Source: an uncultured Prevotellaceae bacterium | Lineage (GTDB): Bacteria > Bacteroidota > Bacteroidia > Bacteroidales > Bacteroidaceae | NCBI GenBank assembly: GCA_902771785.1 | Contig: CACXYH010000006.1 | Location: forward strand, 1 to 64,000 | Direction: 5' to 3' | DNA: 64,000 nt | Shown here: positions 1 through 8,716 of the stretch, one piece after another | Layout: every line of letters begins with the position of its first letter | Position numbering within the stretch: position 1 is the stretch's first letter | Made by a program: the position numbers and the translations under genes | Notes under the pieces: generated by a model | Told to the model about the DNA's origin: nothing | What the model saw: only the letters and a program-made list of their open reading frames with translations | Databases searched by the model: none

Positions 1-72
1 ATGAAGAACGGCCAGATTCTCATTGAGACTGCTGCCGGCACCTTCAATGCTGTTGGCGTGCAGGTGAAGTAA
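1..72 (+). CDS. C-terminal end of a secreted protein (5' truncated)
   Basis: The frame is open from base 1 and stops at 70-72, leaving 23 residues that end GTFNAVGVQVK. This has the form of the C-terminal tail found on many Prevotellaceae secreted proteins (a glycine, a beta strand such as QILIET, then a short 'N-x-x-G-x-x-V' end), which are thought to be type IX secretion sorting signals. The main part of the protein lies to the left of the window, so its function cannot be read. The methionine at base 1 is probably internal. It runs in the same direction as the PL4 lyase that starts 123 bases downstream. Confidence 0.6.
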   Translation: MKNGQILIETAAGTFNAVGVQVK

Positions 73-87
73 TACGATTTTAACAGT

Positions 88-177
88 ACCACGAATTTCG
101 CGGATTTCACGAATTGCCGTGCGGCCGTAGCTTCGGCGCAGCAACGGACAATTCGGACAAGGCGCGAAATTCGTGGT
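88..177. repeat. 15-bp perfect inverted repeat in the spacer before the PL4 gene
   Basis: Arms at 88-102 (accacgaatttcgcg) and 163-177 (its exact reverse complement) enclose 60 bases. A partial second copy of the motif (ttcacgaatt) lies at 106-115. The spacer could fold into a long hairpin in the mRNA between the truncated gene and the PL4 lyase. I see no convincing promoter here. It looks like a dispersed intergenic repeat, but only one copy is in the window. Confidence 0.6.
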
Positions 178-195
178 CTTTCTTTATCAAGGCTT

Positions 196-2061
196 ATGAA
201 CAAATTAATTCTGCTACTATTCTCTTTCTTCCTGCCGACAGGGATGATGGCAGCCACGGGCGATGTAACGATGACCGTCAGCGGTATGACGACCAAGATG
301 TCTGACGGCACGTGGAGCATCACCATCAACAGCAATGGGCGTGTCAGCTCGCTGCAGCGTAAGGGCACCGAGTTCCTGGCCAGCAACGGCATCTACTTCG
401 ACTACACCACTGCCAACGGCAACCAGGGCCTGAACCCCACGAAGGTGACTGTCGTCAAGCAGTCGGCCGAGCATTGCGAGGTGCTTTACAGCGCTACTTC
501 GGGCAATACGATCTTCGAGCAGGGCTTCATCATGCGCAAGGGCGCTCCGGGTGTTTACACCTACGTCATTGCCACAGGCACTGCCACGTCGGCCAATGAA
601 CCCATCAAGGAGGCACGCGTGTGTAGCCGACTGAACGATGCGATGCTGAATGGCTACGTAGACTATCGCATGAACGGCCGCATTCCTTCGAACAACGAGA
701 TGGCTGAGGCCGAGAAGTCGGAGAACACGATACAGGATGCCACCTATCGGATGGCTGACGGCAGTATCTACACCAAGTACAACTGGGCCAACTACATTGA
801 GCGCGACACGCTGCACGGCCTCTGTGGCATGAGCAATAACTACTACGGGCTCTACAACATCCCCGTGTCGTACGAGTGGCTGAATGGTGGTTGCGAGCGT
901 CAGGAGCTGATGGTCCATTCCACCAGCAAGTCGCCCATCACTATCCAGATGCTGCAGGGTGAGCACTTCGGCGGTCAGGCCATGGTGCTCGATGAGGGCG
1001 AGAAGAAGCTGTACGGGCCCTTCCTTATCTTTACTACCTACAGCACCAATCCCGTTGCCAGCGCGCGCAACCGTGCTGCCAGCGAGGCTGAGGCTTGGCC
1101 TTACCAGTGGTTCGAGCACGAACTCTATCCCCGCGAGCGAGGCACGGTGAAGGGCCACCTCAACGTGACGACCGGACAGCGTAACGACAGCGTACGCATC
1201 GTGCTGGCCCAGGAGAAGGGAAAAGACCCCATTGCGATGATGAAAGGCTATCAGTTCTGGACGCTGACCGATGCCAATGGCGATTTCGAGCTCAAGAACG
1301 TGCGCCCCGGTACCTATAACCTCTTTGCCTACGCCAAGGCAGGCGAGGTGACCGACATGCTGGAACAGGACGGCATTGTCGTCGCTGCCGGCGACAATGA
1401 CCTGGGCACCCTCGCGTGGACGCCGAAGAAATACACCCAGATGCTGTGGATGATAGGTCAGAACGACCGTCGTAGCAGCGAGTTCTGCTTCAGCGACGAA
1501 CTGCGTCAGTATGGTCTGTGGGAGCAGGTGCCCCAGAACCTTACTTATAAGATAGGTGAGAGCAACGAGAAGACCGACTGGTACTATGCCCAGACGAAGA
1601 GCGGCACATGGACCATCAAGTTCAACCTCGACGAGCGTCCTGCCGGGCGCGTCTACCTGACGGCTTCGCTGGCAGGCTGCGCCGGCAGCGGTTCCACCAT
1701 TACGGTGAAGGTGAACGGTACGCAGCGGGCCACATGGAAGCCTGGCTTCAACGATGCGTCGGTCTATCGCAGTGCCGTGAACAGCGGACGCCATTACGTC
1801 TATACCGCCGACTTCCTGAACACTGGGCTGAAGGTAGGCGAGAACACCGTCACCCTGCAGTTCTCTGGTGGCGGCAGCAAGGACGGCATCCTCTACGACT
1901 GCATCAAGCTGGAGGCAGGCGAGGCCGTCGTTTCAGGCATTACCGATGCTACGGCCGTTGTCCCGTCGGCTGAGCGGCCGGCCAAATATCTCAGGCAGGG
2001 ACGCCTTGTCATCGAGAAGGGTGGGGAGCTTTTCTCTGTCGATGGCAAGAGAATTCAGTAG
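196..2061 (+). CDS. Rhamnogalacturonan endolyase, polysaccharide lyase family 4
   Basis: A secreted enzyme that should cut the rhamnose-galacturonate backbone of RG-I by beta-elimination. The 621 residues show a signal peptide (about 1-20), the catalytic super-sandwich domain to about 340, a fibronectin-like domain (about 350-450, with GHLNV and FELKNVRPGTYNL) and a C-terminal carbohydrate-binding-like domain (about 455-590, starting with the family motif WMIGQNDR). Lys194 (YTKYNW) and His257 (GEHFGG) fit the family's catalytic Lys/His pair. The tail (RLVIEKGGELFSVDGKRIQ) resembles the sorting tail of the preceding gene. A strong terminator follows directly. It pairs functionally with the PL11 lyases further right. 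Confidence 0.9.
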   Translation: MNKLILLLFSFFLPTGMMAATGDVTMTVSGMTTKMSDGTWSITINSNGRVSSLQRKGTEFLASNGIYFDYTTANGNQGLNPTKVTVVKQSAEHCEVLYSATSGNTIFEQGFIMRKGAPGVYTYVIATGTATSANEPIKEARVCSRLNDAMLNGYVDYRMNGRIPSNNEMAEAEKSENTIQDATYRMADGSIYTKYNWANYIERDTLHGLCGMSNNYYGLYNIPVSYEWLNGGCERQELMVHSTSKSPITIQMLQGEHFGGQAMVLDEGEKKLYGPFLIFTTYSTNPVASARNRAASEAEAWPYQWFEHELYPRERGTVKGHLNVTTGQRNDSVRIVLAQEKGKDPIAMMKGYQFWTLTDANGDFELKNVRPGTYNLFAYAKAGEVTDMLEQDGIVVAAGDNDLGTLAWTPKKYTQMLWMIGQNDRRSSEFCFSDELRQYGLWEQVPQNLTYKIGESNEKTDWYYAQTKSGTWTIKFNLDERPAGRVYLTASLAGCAGSGSTITVKVNGTQRATWKPGFNDASVYRSAVNSGRHYVYTADFLNTGLKVGENTVTLQFSGGGSKDGILYDCIKLEAGEAVVSGITDATAVVPSAERPAKYLRQGRLVIEKGGELFSVDGKRIQ

Positions 2062-2102
2062 AAAAAAGAAGGAGTTATCGGGCCGATAACTCCTTCTTTT
2101 TC
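2062..2102 (+). terminator. Rho-independent terminator after the PL4 lyase
   Basis: An almost perfect hairpin: aagaaggagttatc pairs with gataactccttctt around a short G/C loop, followed by a T-rich run. It begins one base after the stop codon. Confidence 0.9.
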
Positions 2103-2153
2103 TTTATGATAGTCAAAAAGTGTAGCAAAAAAGCAAAAATAGTTGCTTGGTTT

Positions 2154-2186
2154 TTTGCGCTATATCAAGAAAAATACTTACCTTTG
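2154..2186 (+). promoter_or_regulatory. Bacteroidota-type promoter for the 925-residue secreted protein
   Basis: The -7 box TACCTTTG lies at 2179-2186 and a TTTG-type -33 element (ttttttg) ends at 2157, a spacing of 21 bases. Because it lies inside the longest possible reading frame (from 2143), it shows that translation starts downstream, at 2266 or 2269. Confidence 0.75.
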
Positions 2187-2265
2187 CAGCCGACTACTAG
2201 GAGTTTTTGCAAAAATATCGATACCTAATCATATTTTATTTATTAATAACTTAAAAGTTTCGTTT

Positions 2266-5043
2266 ATGATGAAAAGACTACTTTTAATGGCTTTTGCCGT
2301 GATGAGTGCAGCAAGCTCTTTCGCTCTTTCTGAGGGTGAGTTTGTGTACACTCCGCAGGGACGTTTCCAGATTACGGGCGCAAACGCTGCTGCCTGTGAC
2401 TTCAACGACCCCAACTTCACAGGATGGACGGTGATTACCGGTTCTGAGAAGACGATCACCGACCTGTTTAATCAGAATGCCAACGGCTATGCCGAGGGCC
2501 TGAACTCTATTCAGAGCAAGGAGGCTACTGCAGGTGAGGGTATGTACTTCAAGTTCTCTCCTTCAAGTGCAGACGCTATCTACGTTGTCAGCTTCAAGAT
2601 GAAGGGTGCTGCAAACCTTTCTACTCGTATTGCAACTCCTGCCATTGCTACTGACCTCGTGAAGGTAGAGGGAAATGCTGACGGCGCTTTCGGTGGTGAG
2701 ACCGACGTGCTTGTTTGCAACACAGCCGAGGAGCTGACCGAGAACTGGCAGACCTTCAACTATGCTATCGGTACTGATGGTGTTGCCCGTGACTACTACA
2801 TTTCTTTCTCAGGAATGAACACCAGCATTGAGATTGCCGACCTTCAGATTGCACCTGCTGCTCAGTATGCTGACCTGCGCCAGCGCGATGCTATGCTGGA
2901 GCTGATGAAGGCTTACACTTCAGTCTACGACTGGTCTGCCGACTTGCTGGCTGAGTATGCCGTTACCGAGACGATTGAAGGTCTTCAGGCTATCGGCGAC
3001 GAGTCTGCACAGTCTGAACTCGACGAGCAGATCAATGTCGCTAAGGAAGTTATTGCTGAATTCCTGAAGAACAACATGGACGACTACCTGGCTGGTGGCA
3101 ACCGTGATAACTACTTCGACACTTGGAGAACCAAGATGCAGAAGTGGGAGAAGATTGGCGACTGGACCTGTCTGCCTTCAAAGCGCGGCTTCTGGGAGAA
3201 TGCAAGCCAGGGTTGTGTTGACTTAGGTCACTTCAACGCCGGTAAGTGGAACAACGGTGATCCCACCAGTCCTATGGGTGTTTACATGCAGAAGGAGCTT
3301 TCTGCTGGTTCTTATGTCTTCACGATTGAGTCGAAGGCTAACGTGCGTGAAGCCAACAACCACTCTTCTTGGGCTATCAACGATGGTCTGAAGCCTGCCT
3401 ATGGTGTGGCTTACATTGTAAAGATTGTTGACGGTGCTGCTACCGATACCATCGCTTCGGTGGTGAAGGAACTGCCCGCTCTCAACAGAACTACTTTCAT
3501 CGTGCCTGCTAAGATTGCAGAAGACGGTACCTACGAGATTGGTTTCAAGTCATTCTGTAAGGAATCTTGCCAGGATCTCGCTCAGGGTTCTGTAACCTAT
3601 GTTGCCAATGCTTCGCTCTGGGGTAAGAACAACAACAAGTACAACCAGGCTCAGCTTGGCTACGAGGCTGACGTTCGCGAGCAGATTACTACTGGCCGCA
3701 CCCAGCTGACCACCGCTGCTGAATACATTGCCAATGCAGATTATCTGTGGGGCAAGGACGAGCTGAAGGCTTGTGTTGACACCGTTGAGGTGAAGATTGC
3801 TGAATATGAGAAGCTCGACCAGGACGCTATCATCGCCACCTACAATGAGTATGATGGTGACTACAGCAAGACGACCAGCAGCGAGGAAGGTATCTTGGTT
3901 TACCAGGTTTACCAGGCTGCTGTGAAGGACATTATCGCCGCCAACAAGAAGTTCGTGGCTGTCAACGATACGCTGAACTCGATGCAGACCGTCATCGACA
4001 ATGCTGAATACACCCTTGGCCTGCGCGTTTACAGCTCAGTTACTGAGGCTGACAAGAACACGCTCACCTCTGCTATCGATGCAGCTAAGGCTACTCAGAC
4101 AAAGATGAAGACGGTTGACTACACCGAGGATAACGCTAAGATTGTTACGGCTACCAACGATGCTCTGAACGAAGCTATTGCTACCTTCAAGAATTCTATC
4201 CCCGCTGCTTCTATTGCTTCTGTACTCGACATCGACTTCGAGAACGATGCTGTGCTGAACGAAGAAACGCAGCTGTATAGCGTAACTGGTGCTGTTGGCG
4301 CGATGGAGTTCTCGCGCTTCTCTACTGCTGACGTTCCCGTAGACGGTGCTTTCGAGCAGGGCTTCTGGAGCAATGGTGAGCAGCAGTGGAAGGGCTACGT
4401 ACGCGTTGGTAACGGTATGGGTACCGCCCTGTTCGATGCTGGCGAAATGGGTACGAGCATCCTCAGAATCAACTGCGACTTCTTCCTGCAGGGTCTTTCT
4501 AACAGAAACGTAGGCTTCTACCTGACGAACGATGCCGACTCTGTTGTGACGGGCTTCTATGCAAACTACTACAACAACACGATTGACGGCACTTACAGCA
4601 CTCTGCCTATCGATTTGGGTAGCCTGAAGTATGCTTCTGGTGGCTCTTACGACAATGGTTCGCCCGAAGGTGCAGAGCCTGCAACTGCCAACCCGCTGGC
4701 TAAGAACTCGTTCGAGGTGATCATGGACTTCGGTGAAGGTTCTATCTACTGCAACACTACTTCTGCCAAGGGCGTGGTAACCACCGAGAAGCAGGAGTTC
4801 GACAAGACCGTTCCCACCAAGTTCATCCTGCGCAGTAACTACGACGACAAGTTTGCTTCTCGCCGTTGCTGGTTCGACAACCTGAAGATTGAGCGCATCG
4901 CTGCTGGTGCTACCGATCCGTTCATCAGCGGAATCCGTGAGGTGAACGAGGCTGCTAAGGTGAAGGCTCCCACCAAGGTCTTCAAGAATGGCCGCATCAT
5001 CATCAATGGCAAGTATGGCATCAACGGTATGCTGATTAAGTAA
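2266..5043 (+). CDS. Large secreted protein of unknown function with a C-terminal sorting tail
   Basis: 925 residues from the tandem ATG at 2266; the longer frame from 2143 is rejected because the promoter lies inside it. A signal peptide (MKRLLLMAFAVMSAASSFA) is followed by a carbohydrate-binding-like beta domain (about 25-200), a helical stretch, a second beta-rich domain (about 275-455) around YFDTWRTKMQKWEKIG and GVYMQKELSAGSYVFTIE, further helical segments (about 460-640) and a third beta-rich domain. It ends NGRIIINGKYGINGMLIK, a tail like that of the PL4 lyase. I do not recognise a catalytic family. Many codons end in T, unlike the G/C-ending codons of neighbouring enzymes. It has its own promoter and terminator, so it is a single-gene unit. 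A surface glycan-binding or adhesive role is only a guess. Confidence 0.8.
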   Translation: MMKRLLLMAFAVMSAASSFALSEGEFVYTPQGRFQITGANAAACDFNDPNFTGWTVITGSEKTITDLFNQNANGYAEGLNSIQSKEATAGEGMYFKFSPSSADAIYVVSFKMKGAANLSTRIATPAIATDLVKVEGNADGAFGGETDVLVCNTAEELTENWQTFNYAIGTDGVARDYYISFSGMNTSIEIADLQIAPAAQYADLRQRDAMLELMKAYTSVYDWSADLLAEYAVTETIEGLQAIGDESAQSELDEQINVAKEVIAEFLKNNMDDYLAGGNRDNYFDTWRTKMQKWEKIGDWTCLPSKRGFWENASQGCVDLGHFNAGKWNNGDPTSPMGVYMQKELSAGSYVFTIESKANVREANNHSSWAINDGLKPAYGVAYIVKIVDGAATDTIASVVKELPALNRTTFIVPAKIAEDGTYEIGFKSFCKESCQDLAQGSVTYVANASLWGKNNNKYNQAQLGYEADVREQITTGRTQLTTAAEYIANADYLWGKDELKACVDTVEVKIAEYEKLDQDAIIATYNEYDGDYSKTTSSEEGILVYQVYQAAVKDIIAANKKFVAVNDTLNSMQTVIDNAEYTLGLRVYSSVTEADKNTLTSAIDAAKATQTKMKTVDYTEDNAKIVTATNDALNEAIATFKNSIPAASIASVLDIDFENDAVLNEETQLYSVTGAVGAMEFSRFSTADVPVDGAFEQGFWSNGEQQWKGYVRVGNGMGTALFDAGEMGTSILRINCDFFLQGLSNRNVGFYLTNDADSVVTGFYANYYNNTIDGTYSTLPIDLGSLKYASGGSYDNGSPEGAEPATANPLAKNSFEVIMDFGEGSIYCNTTSAKGVVTTEKQEFDKTVPTKFILRSNYDDKFASRRCWFDNLKIERIAAGATDPFISGIREVNEAAKVKAPTKVFKNGRIIINGKYGINGMLIK

Positions 5044-5072
5044 GCATCGCCGATAGATACATCTAAACACTT

Positions 5073-5110
5073 CCCCCGCAGGCACTGCTTGCGGGGGATT
5101 TTTGTTTTTG
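5073..5110 (+). terminator. Rho-independent terminator
   Basis: cccccgca at 5073-5080 pairs with tgcggggg at 5090-5097 and is followed by atttttgttttt. It lies 30 bases after the stop codon of the large secreted protein. Confidence 0.85.
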
Positions 5111-5141
5111 TAACCATAAATAATGGCTTGGTATGGTTTAT

Positions 5142-5418
5142 ATTACAGACCCCACCCCTGCCCCTCCCCTTGAAGGGAGGGGATTGCCCTGCGGCTTATC
5201 TTACAGCGGTGACCACACCTCCAGGAATGCCCTGCGGCTTATCTTACAGCGGTGACCATACCTCCTGGATTGCCCTGCGGCTTATCTTACAACGGTGACC
5301 ACATCTCCTGGATTGCCCTGCGGCTTATCTTACAACGGTGACCACACCTCCTGGATTGCCCTACGGCGACAGCCAATCCCCTCCCTTCAAGGGGAGGGGC
5401 AGGGGTGGGGTCTGTAAT
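5142..5418. repeat. 43-bp tandem repeats enclosed by a perfect 44-bp inverted repeat
   Basis: The arms are 5142-5185 and 5375-5418, exact reverse complements over 44 bases (attacagaccccacccctgc... on the left). Inside are four full copies of a 43-bp unit starting at 5185, 5228, 5271 and 5314, with a partial fifth at 5357 (each begins tgccct[g/a]cgg). Copies differ at only a few positions. Each arm also contains its own small palindrome around ccccttgaaggg. No open frame in the element looks like a gene. Together with the next repeat block it fills most of the 749-base spacer 5044-5792. Confidence 0.9.
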
Positions 5419-5443
5419 TTTAGTCATTTGTACCACAAGGCGG

Positions 5444-5628
5444 GTCACGAAGTACCGTTTCGAGGGTCACGATGTACCGGTTCGAGGGTCACGAAGTACC
5501 GGTTCGAGGGCCTCGATGTACCGCTAGGAGACCCGATTAGTGCCGCCAATCCATGGGATTCATGCCGCTAATCCAATGGATAGGTGCCGCCAATCGGTTG
5601 GATAGGTGCCGCCAATCTCTATTCCTTA
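5444..5628. repeat. Two adjacent 22-bp tandem repeat blocks (locus 1)
   Basis: Block A starts at 5444, 5466, 5488 and 5510 (core gaagtaccggttcgaggg; the fourth copy is degenerate). Block B starts at 5535, 5557, 5579 and 5601 (core gataggtgccgccaatc). Both have a period of exactly 22 bases. Related units recur at 24986-25117 (A only) and 59395-59613 (A then B). Bases 5629-5684 hold nothing I can name. Confidence 0.85.
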
Positions 5629-5685
5629 AGGTTCTGACGGCTTACTTTGAAAATTGATTTTTTTTGAATTTAGCATGTTAAAAAG

Positions 5686-5717
5686 TTGCAAGGTTGAGAT
5701 TTTTTTTGTTATTTTGC
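5686..5717 (+). promoter_or_regulatory. Probable promoter of the SusC/SusD-fasciclin gene run
   Basis: A TTGC -33 element at 5686-5689 and a -7-like TATTTTGC at 5710-5717 are 20 bases apart; the -7 box is imperfect. A short motif occurs on both sides (tagcatgttaaaa at 5671 and tgcatgctaaaac at 5716) and could bind a regulator. The gene starts 76 bases further on. Confidence 0.5.
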
Positions 5718-5792
5718 ATGCTAAAACAATACAATAAACCGAAAATTTATGATTTAAATCAAAAATAAGCTAAATAAAACAAACTATTATTT

Positions 5793-8678
5793 ATGAAAAA
5801 ACTCTTTTTGTATGCTTCCCTTTTGTGTATAGGGCTCGTGTCCTGTACAAAGGACTACGTAGTGCCGGAGGGAGAATTGCCATCATGGCTTGGCGAGAGT
5901 ATCTACAAAGAGCTTCAGCAGTCCTCACAGCTTGAGGGTACGTTCAACACGTACTGCAGGCTGATTGACGACATGGGCTACACCGAGGTGCTGAGCAAGA
6001 CAGGTAGTAAGACGATCTTCCCAGCCAACGATGAAGCCTTTGCAAGGTTCTTTGCAGGCGGCAACAACAAGTTTGGTGTGAGCAGCTACGAAGAGCTGAC
6101 ACACTCGCAGAAGGCAGAGCTGCTGTTCTCGACGATGCTCGACAATGCCATCCTCATCGGTACGCTTTCCAATAAGCAGAACGCTGCCGGTAACATGTTG
6201 CAGGGTCAGCTCGTGAAGCACTCTACCAACATGCGTCTTTCTTATGCTGTGACGAACTTCTCCGCCCAGCAGATGCCTGCCAACAACAAGTATTTCGCAC
6301 GTTTCCAGAACGCAGCAAAACCCATGTTGGCCGTGTTCGACAATACCGTATCGCCGATGGTTCACCTCACCGGTGAGTACATGCTGAACAACAACATGAC
6401 GGTGACGGGCGACGAGAGCGACTTCAAGGTGCTCACCGGTTATGACTACGAAGACGGCGATGCCTATATCTTCGACCGCAAGGTCATCAAGAGCGATGTG
6501 GTCTGCCAGAACGGTTATATCCATCAGCTCAACGAGGTGCTCGTCAATCCCGGCAACATGGCCCAGATCCTGCGCGCCGGTAGCGACACCCACTTCATCT
6601 CGCGCATGCTCGACTACTACGCATTCCCCGAGGCCGACATGACGCTCACCCAGCAATACCTCGACTCGGCAGCCACCGGCAATAGCCAGGACACCGTGTT
6701 CGCCATCCGCTACCTGAGCAAGAACTCTCAGCGCAGCAAGCTGTCGCAGCCCCTGCGCGGCGTGACCGTTGCCGAGAACCAGCTGCTTGACTTCGACCCG
6801 GGCTGGAACTACTACAACCCGACGCTGAAGGGCGGCACGAGCGACGACGATGCAGAGATTGCCGCCTTCCTCGCTCCTAACGACGAGGCTTTGGAGAACT
6901 ACTTCCTCAAGGAGGGAGCCTACATCCTGAAGAACCTCGGCGTGCCTTCGCTCGACATTACGAAGGAGAACCTGGATGCTCACCTCGATGCCGTCTTCAA
7001 CAACGACCCGTCGGTCTTTGCCAGCATCCTGAACAACGTGATGAAGCCCTATCTCACCAAGACCGTGCCCAGCACGTTCTCTACGGTGCAGAACGACGCC
7101 TTCGAGTTCCTCGACGTGACGAAGGACGACATCATCCGCCAGAGCGATGGCAAGTACGACGTCACCATCGCCAACAATGGCGTTATCTACAAGATGAACA
7201 AGCTGTTCGGTCCGAAGCTCTACAACTCTGTGCTCGGCCCGGCATCAGTATATAAGGACATGCGCACGATGGGCGAGATGCTCAACGACCACCAGACCAC
7301 GGCCGGTGTTGCCTCGAAGCTCGGTGCCGACATGTACTACTACCTGCTCTCGATGAAGGCACGCTACGGTTTGTTCGTGCCTACCGACAACGAGACGCAG
7401 TTCATCGTCATCGACCCCACCTCGGTGAGAGACGAGGACGGCTTGAAGGGACTGCGCTTCCGCTTCAACCCGCAGGCCGACGGCTCGTTCCACGTGCTGG
7501 TCAAGAAATATGCCTATGTGTCAGGTCCTTACAATCAGCTCAGCTCTTACGCAGAGATTGCCAACTCTCCTGAAGTCAACATCGAGAGCGGCATCTATAA
7601 CAGCCAGATTAAGGACCTGCTCGACTACTGCACCATCGTCCTGGCCGACTCTACCGAGACGGGTAAGGGCAGCCCGCAGTACGGCCTCTATGGCAATAAA
7701 TACTACAAGACGAAGCATGGCGGCGCCATCGTCGTCAACGGCAGCAAAGTGGCTGGCGGCCTGCAGATTGCCGACCCCTCGCAGTGGTCGACCATCACCG
7801 AGACCTTCGACGCCAACAGCGCCGACGCCAAGATTGAGAATGGTACCGTCTATCGTCTCGACTTCCCCCTGCAGCCCACTATCACCAGCGTCATGCAGAC
7901 CCTGGAGCGTCCGGAGTTCTACGACGAGAATGCCGACTACGACAACATCGACAATGCTCCCGACTACGACCACTTCCTCAACTTCTGCCTGCAGTTCAAC
8001 AATGAGGAAATCTACAACTTCGCCGGCATCCTGGGCGATAACGACAAGGCCGAGCAGGTGGCTACCAAGCTGAAGGCTTACCGCATTATCGACGACAACG
8101 ACAACTGGGGCATGCTCAGCTCCTATAACTACACTATCTATGCTCCGACCTTCGAAGCCATGAAGACGGCCCAGCAGTCGCTGGGACTGCCTACCTGGAA
8201 GAAGGTGCTGGAGATTGTCAACGACTGGGAGAGCGTCAAGGACGAGTATGGCTTCAGCAGCGAGGCCGACGCTTCGGCCTACGTCAAGGAGCAGCTCGAC
8301 AAGATGAACCGCTTCGTGCGCTACCACACGCAGAACAGCTCGCTCTTTGCCGACCGCTACTTCAAGAACTACGACCCTGAGACCGGCCTCACCAGCCCCA
8401 CTCCCTCGTTCTCTACGTTCTACTCGAATGCCATCGGTATTGCTCAGTCGCTGGTGGTCACCGGCGGTGGCGACAAGCTCGTCATCGAGGATGCCTCCGG
8501 CACGAAGGTGACGGTCAATGCCTCGGCCAGCAATGCCAACATGATTGCCCGCGACATTACAACCTCTGATGCCACTAATGCAAACTATGGTAGCTACAAG
8601 AAAATCGAGACGTCGGCCTTCGTGACCATTCACGGCATCGACACTCCCTTGTGCTACAACAGCAATCGGAAGTATTAG
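5793..8678 (+). CDS. Multi-repeat fasciclin (FAS1)-domain lipoprotein
   Basis: 961 residues with a lipoprotein signal (MKKLFLYASLLCIGLVSC, lipid-modified Cys18). Four FAS1-type signatures are visible: TIFPANDEAF (about 74), AFLAPNDEAL (about 356), GLFVPTDNET (about 526) and TIYAPTFEAM (about 780). FAS1 domains mediate adhesion or polymer contact, and such lipoproteins sit beside SusC/SusD pairs in some Bacteroidota loci, so it is probably an outer-membrane accessory to the adjacent transporter. It is the first gene after the spacer promoter and lies 38 bases before the first SusC. The exact ligand cannot be inferred. Confidence 0.8.
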   Translation: MKKLFLYASLLCIGLVSCTKDYVVPEGELPSWLGESIYKELQQSSQLEGTFNTYCRLIDDMGYTEVLSKTGSKTIFPANDEAFARFFAGGNNKFGVSSYEELTHSQKAELLFSTMLDNAILIGTLSNKQNAAGNMLQGQLVKHSTNMRLSYAVTNFSAQQMPANNKYFARFQNAAKPMLAVFDNTVSPMVHLTGEYMLNNNMTVTGDESDFKVLTGYDYEDGDAYIFDRKVIKSDVVCQNGYIHQLNEVLVNPGNMAQILRAGSDTHFISRMLDYYAFPEADMTLTQQYLDSAATGNSQDTVFAIRYLSKNSQRSKLSQPLRGVTVAENQLLDFDPGWNYYNPTLKGGTSDDDAEIAAFLAPNDEALENYFLKEGAYILKNLGVPSLDITKENLDAHLDAVFNNDPSVFASILNNVMKPYLTKTVPSTFSTVQNDAFEFLDVTKDDIIRQSDGKYDVTIANNGVIYKMNKLFGPKLYNSVLGPASVYKDMRTMGEMLNDHQTTAGVASKLGADMYYYLLSMKARYGLFVPTDNETQFIVIDPTSVRDEDGLKGLRFRFNPQADGSFHVLVKKYAYVSGPYNQLSSYAEIANSPEVNIESGIYNSQIKDLLDYCTIVLADSTETGKGSPQYGLYGNKYYKTKHGGAIVVNGSKVAGGLQIADPSQWSTITETFDANSADAKIENGTVYRLDFPLQPTITSVMQTLERPEFYDENADYDNIDNAPDYDHFLNFCLQFNNEEIYNFAGILGDNDKAEQVATKLKAYRIIDDNDNWGMLSSYNYTIYAPTFEAMKTAQQSLGLPTWKKVLEIVNDWESVKDEYGFSSEADASAYVKEQLDKMNRFVRYHTQNSSLFADRYFKNYDPETGLTSPTPSFSTFYSNAIGIAQSLVVTGGGDKLVIEDASGTKVTVNASASNANMIARDITTSDATNANYGSYKKIETSAFVTIHGIDTPLCYNSNRKY

Positions 8679-8716
8679 AAATTAGTATTTAGAATTTAGA
8701 ATTAGCATATATACTT

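Noticed and set aside
2143..2265. N-terminal extension of the 925-residue protein
   Set aside because: The promoter -7 box at 2179-2186 lies inside it, and the signal peptide starts at 2266/2269.
5089..5571. Small plus-strand open frames in the 43-bp and 22-bp repeats
   Set aside because: They only translate the repeats, lack plausible start contexts and begin inside or after a terminator.
5142..5628. CRISPR array
   Set aside because: The 43-bp and 22-bp units are direct tandem repeats with no unique spacers between them, and no cas genes are present.
5044..5792. Insertion sequence or transposase remnant in the repeat-rich spacer
   Set aside because: No transposase-like frame or target-site duplication could be seen around the inverted repeat.
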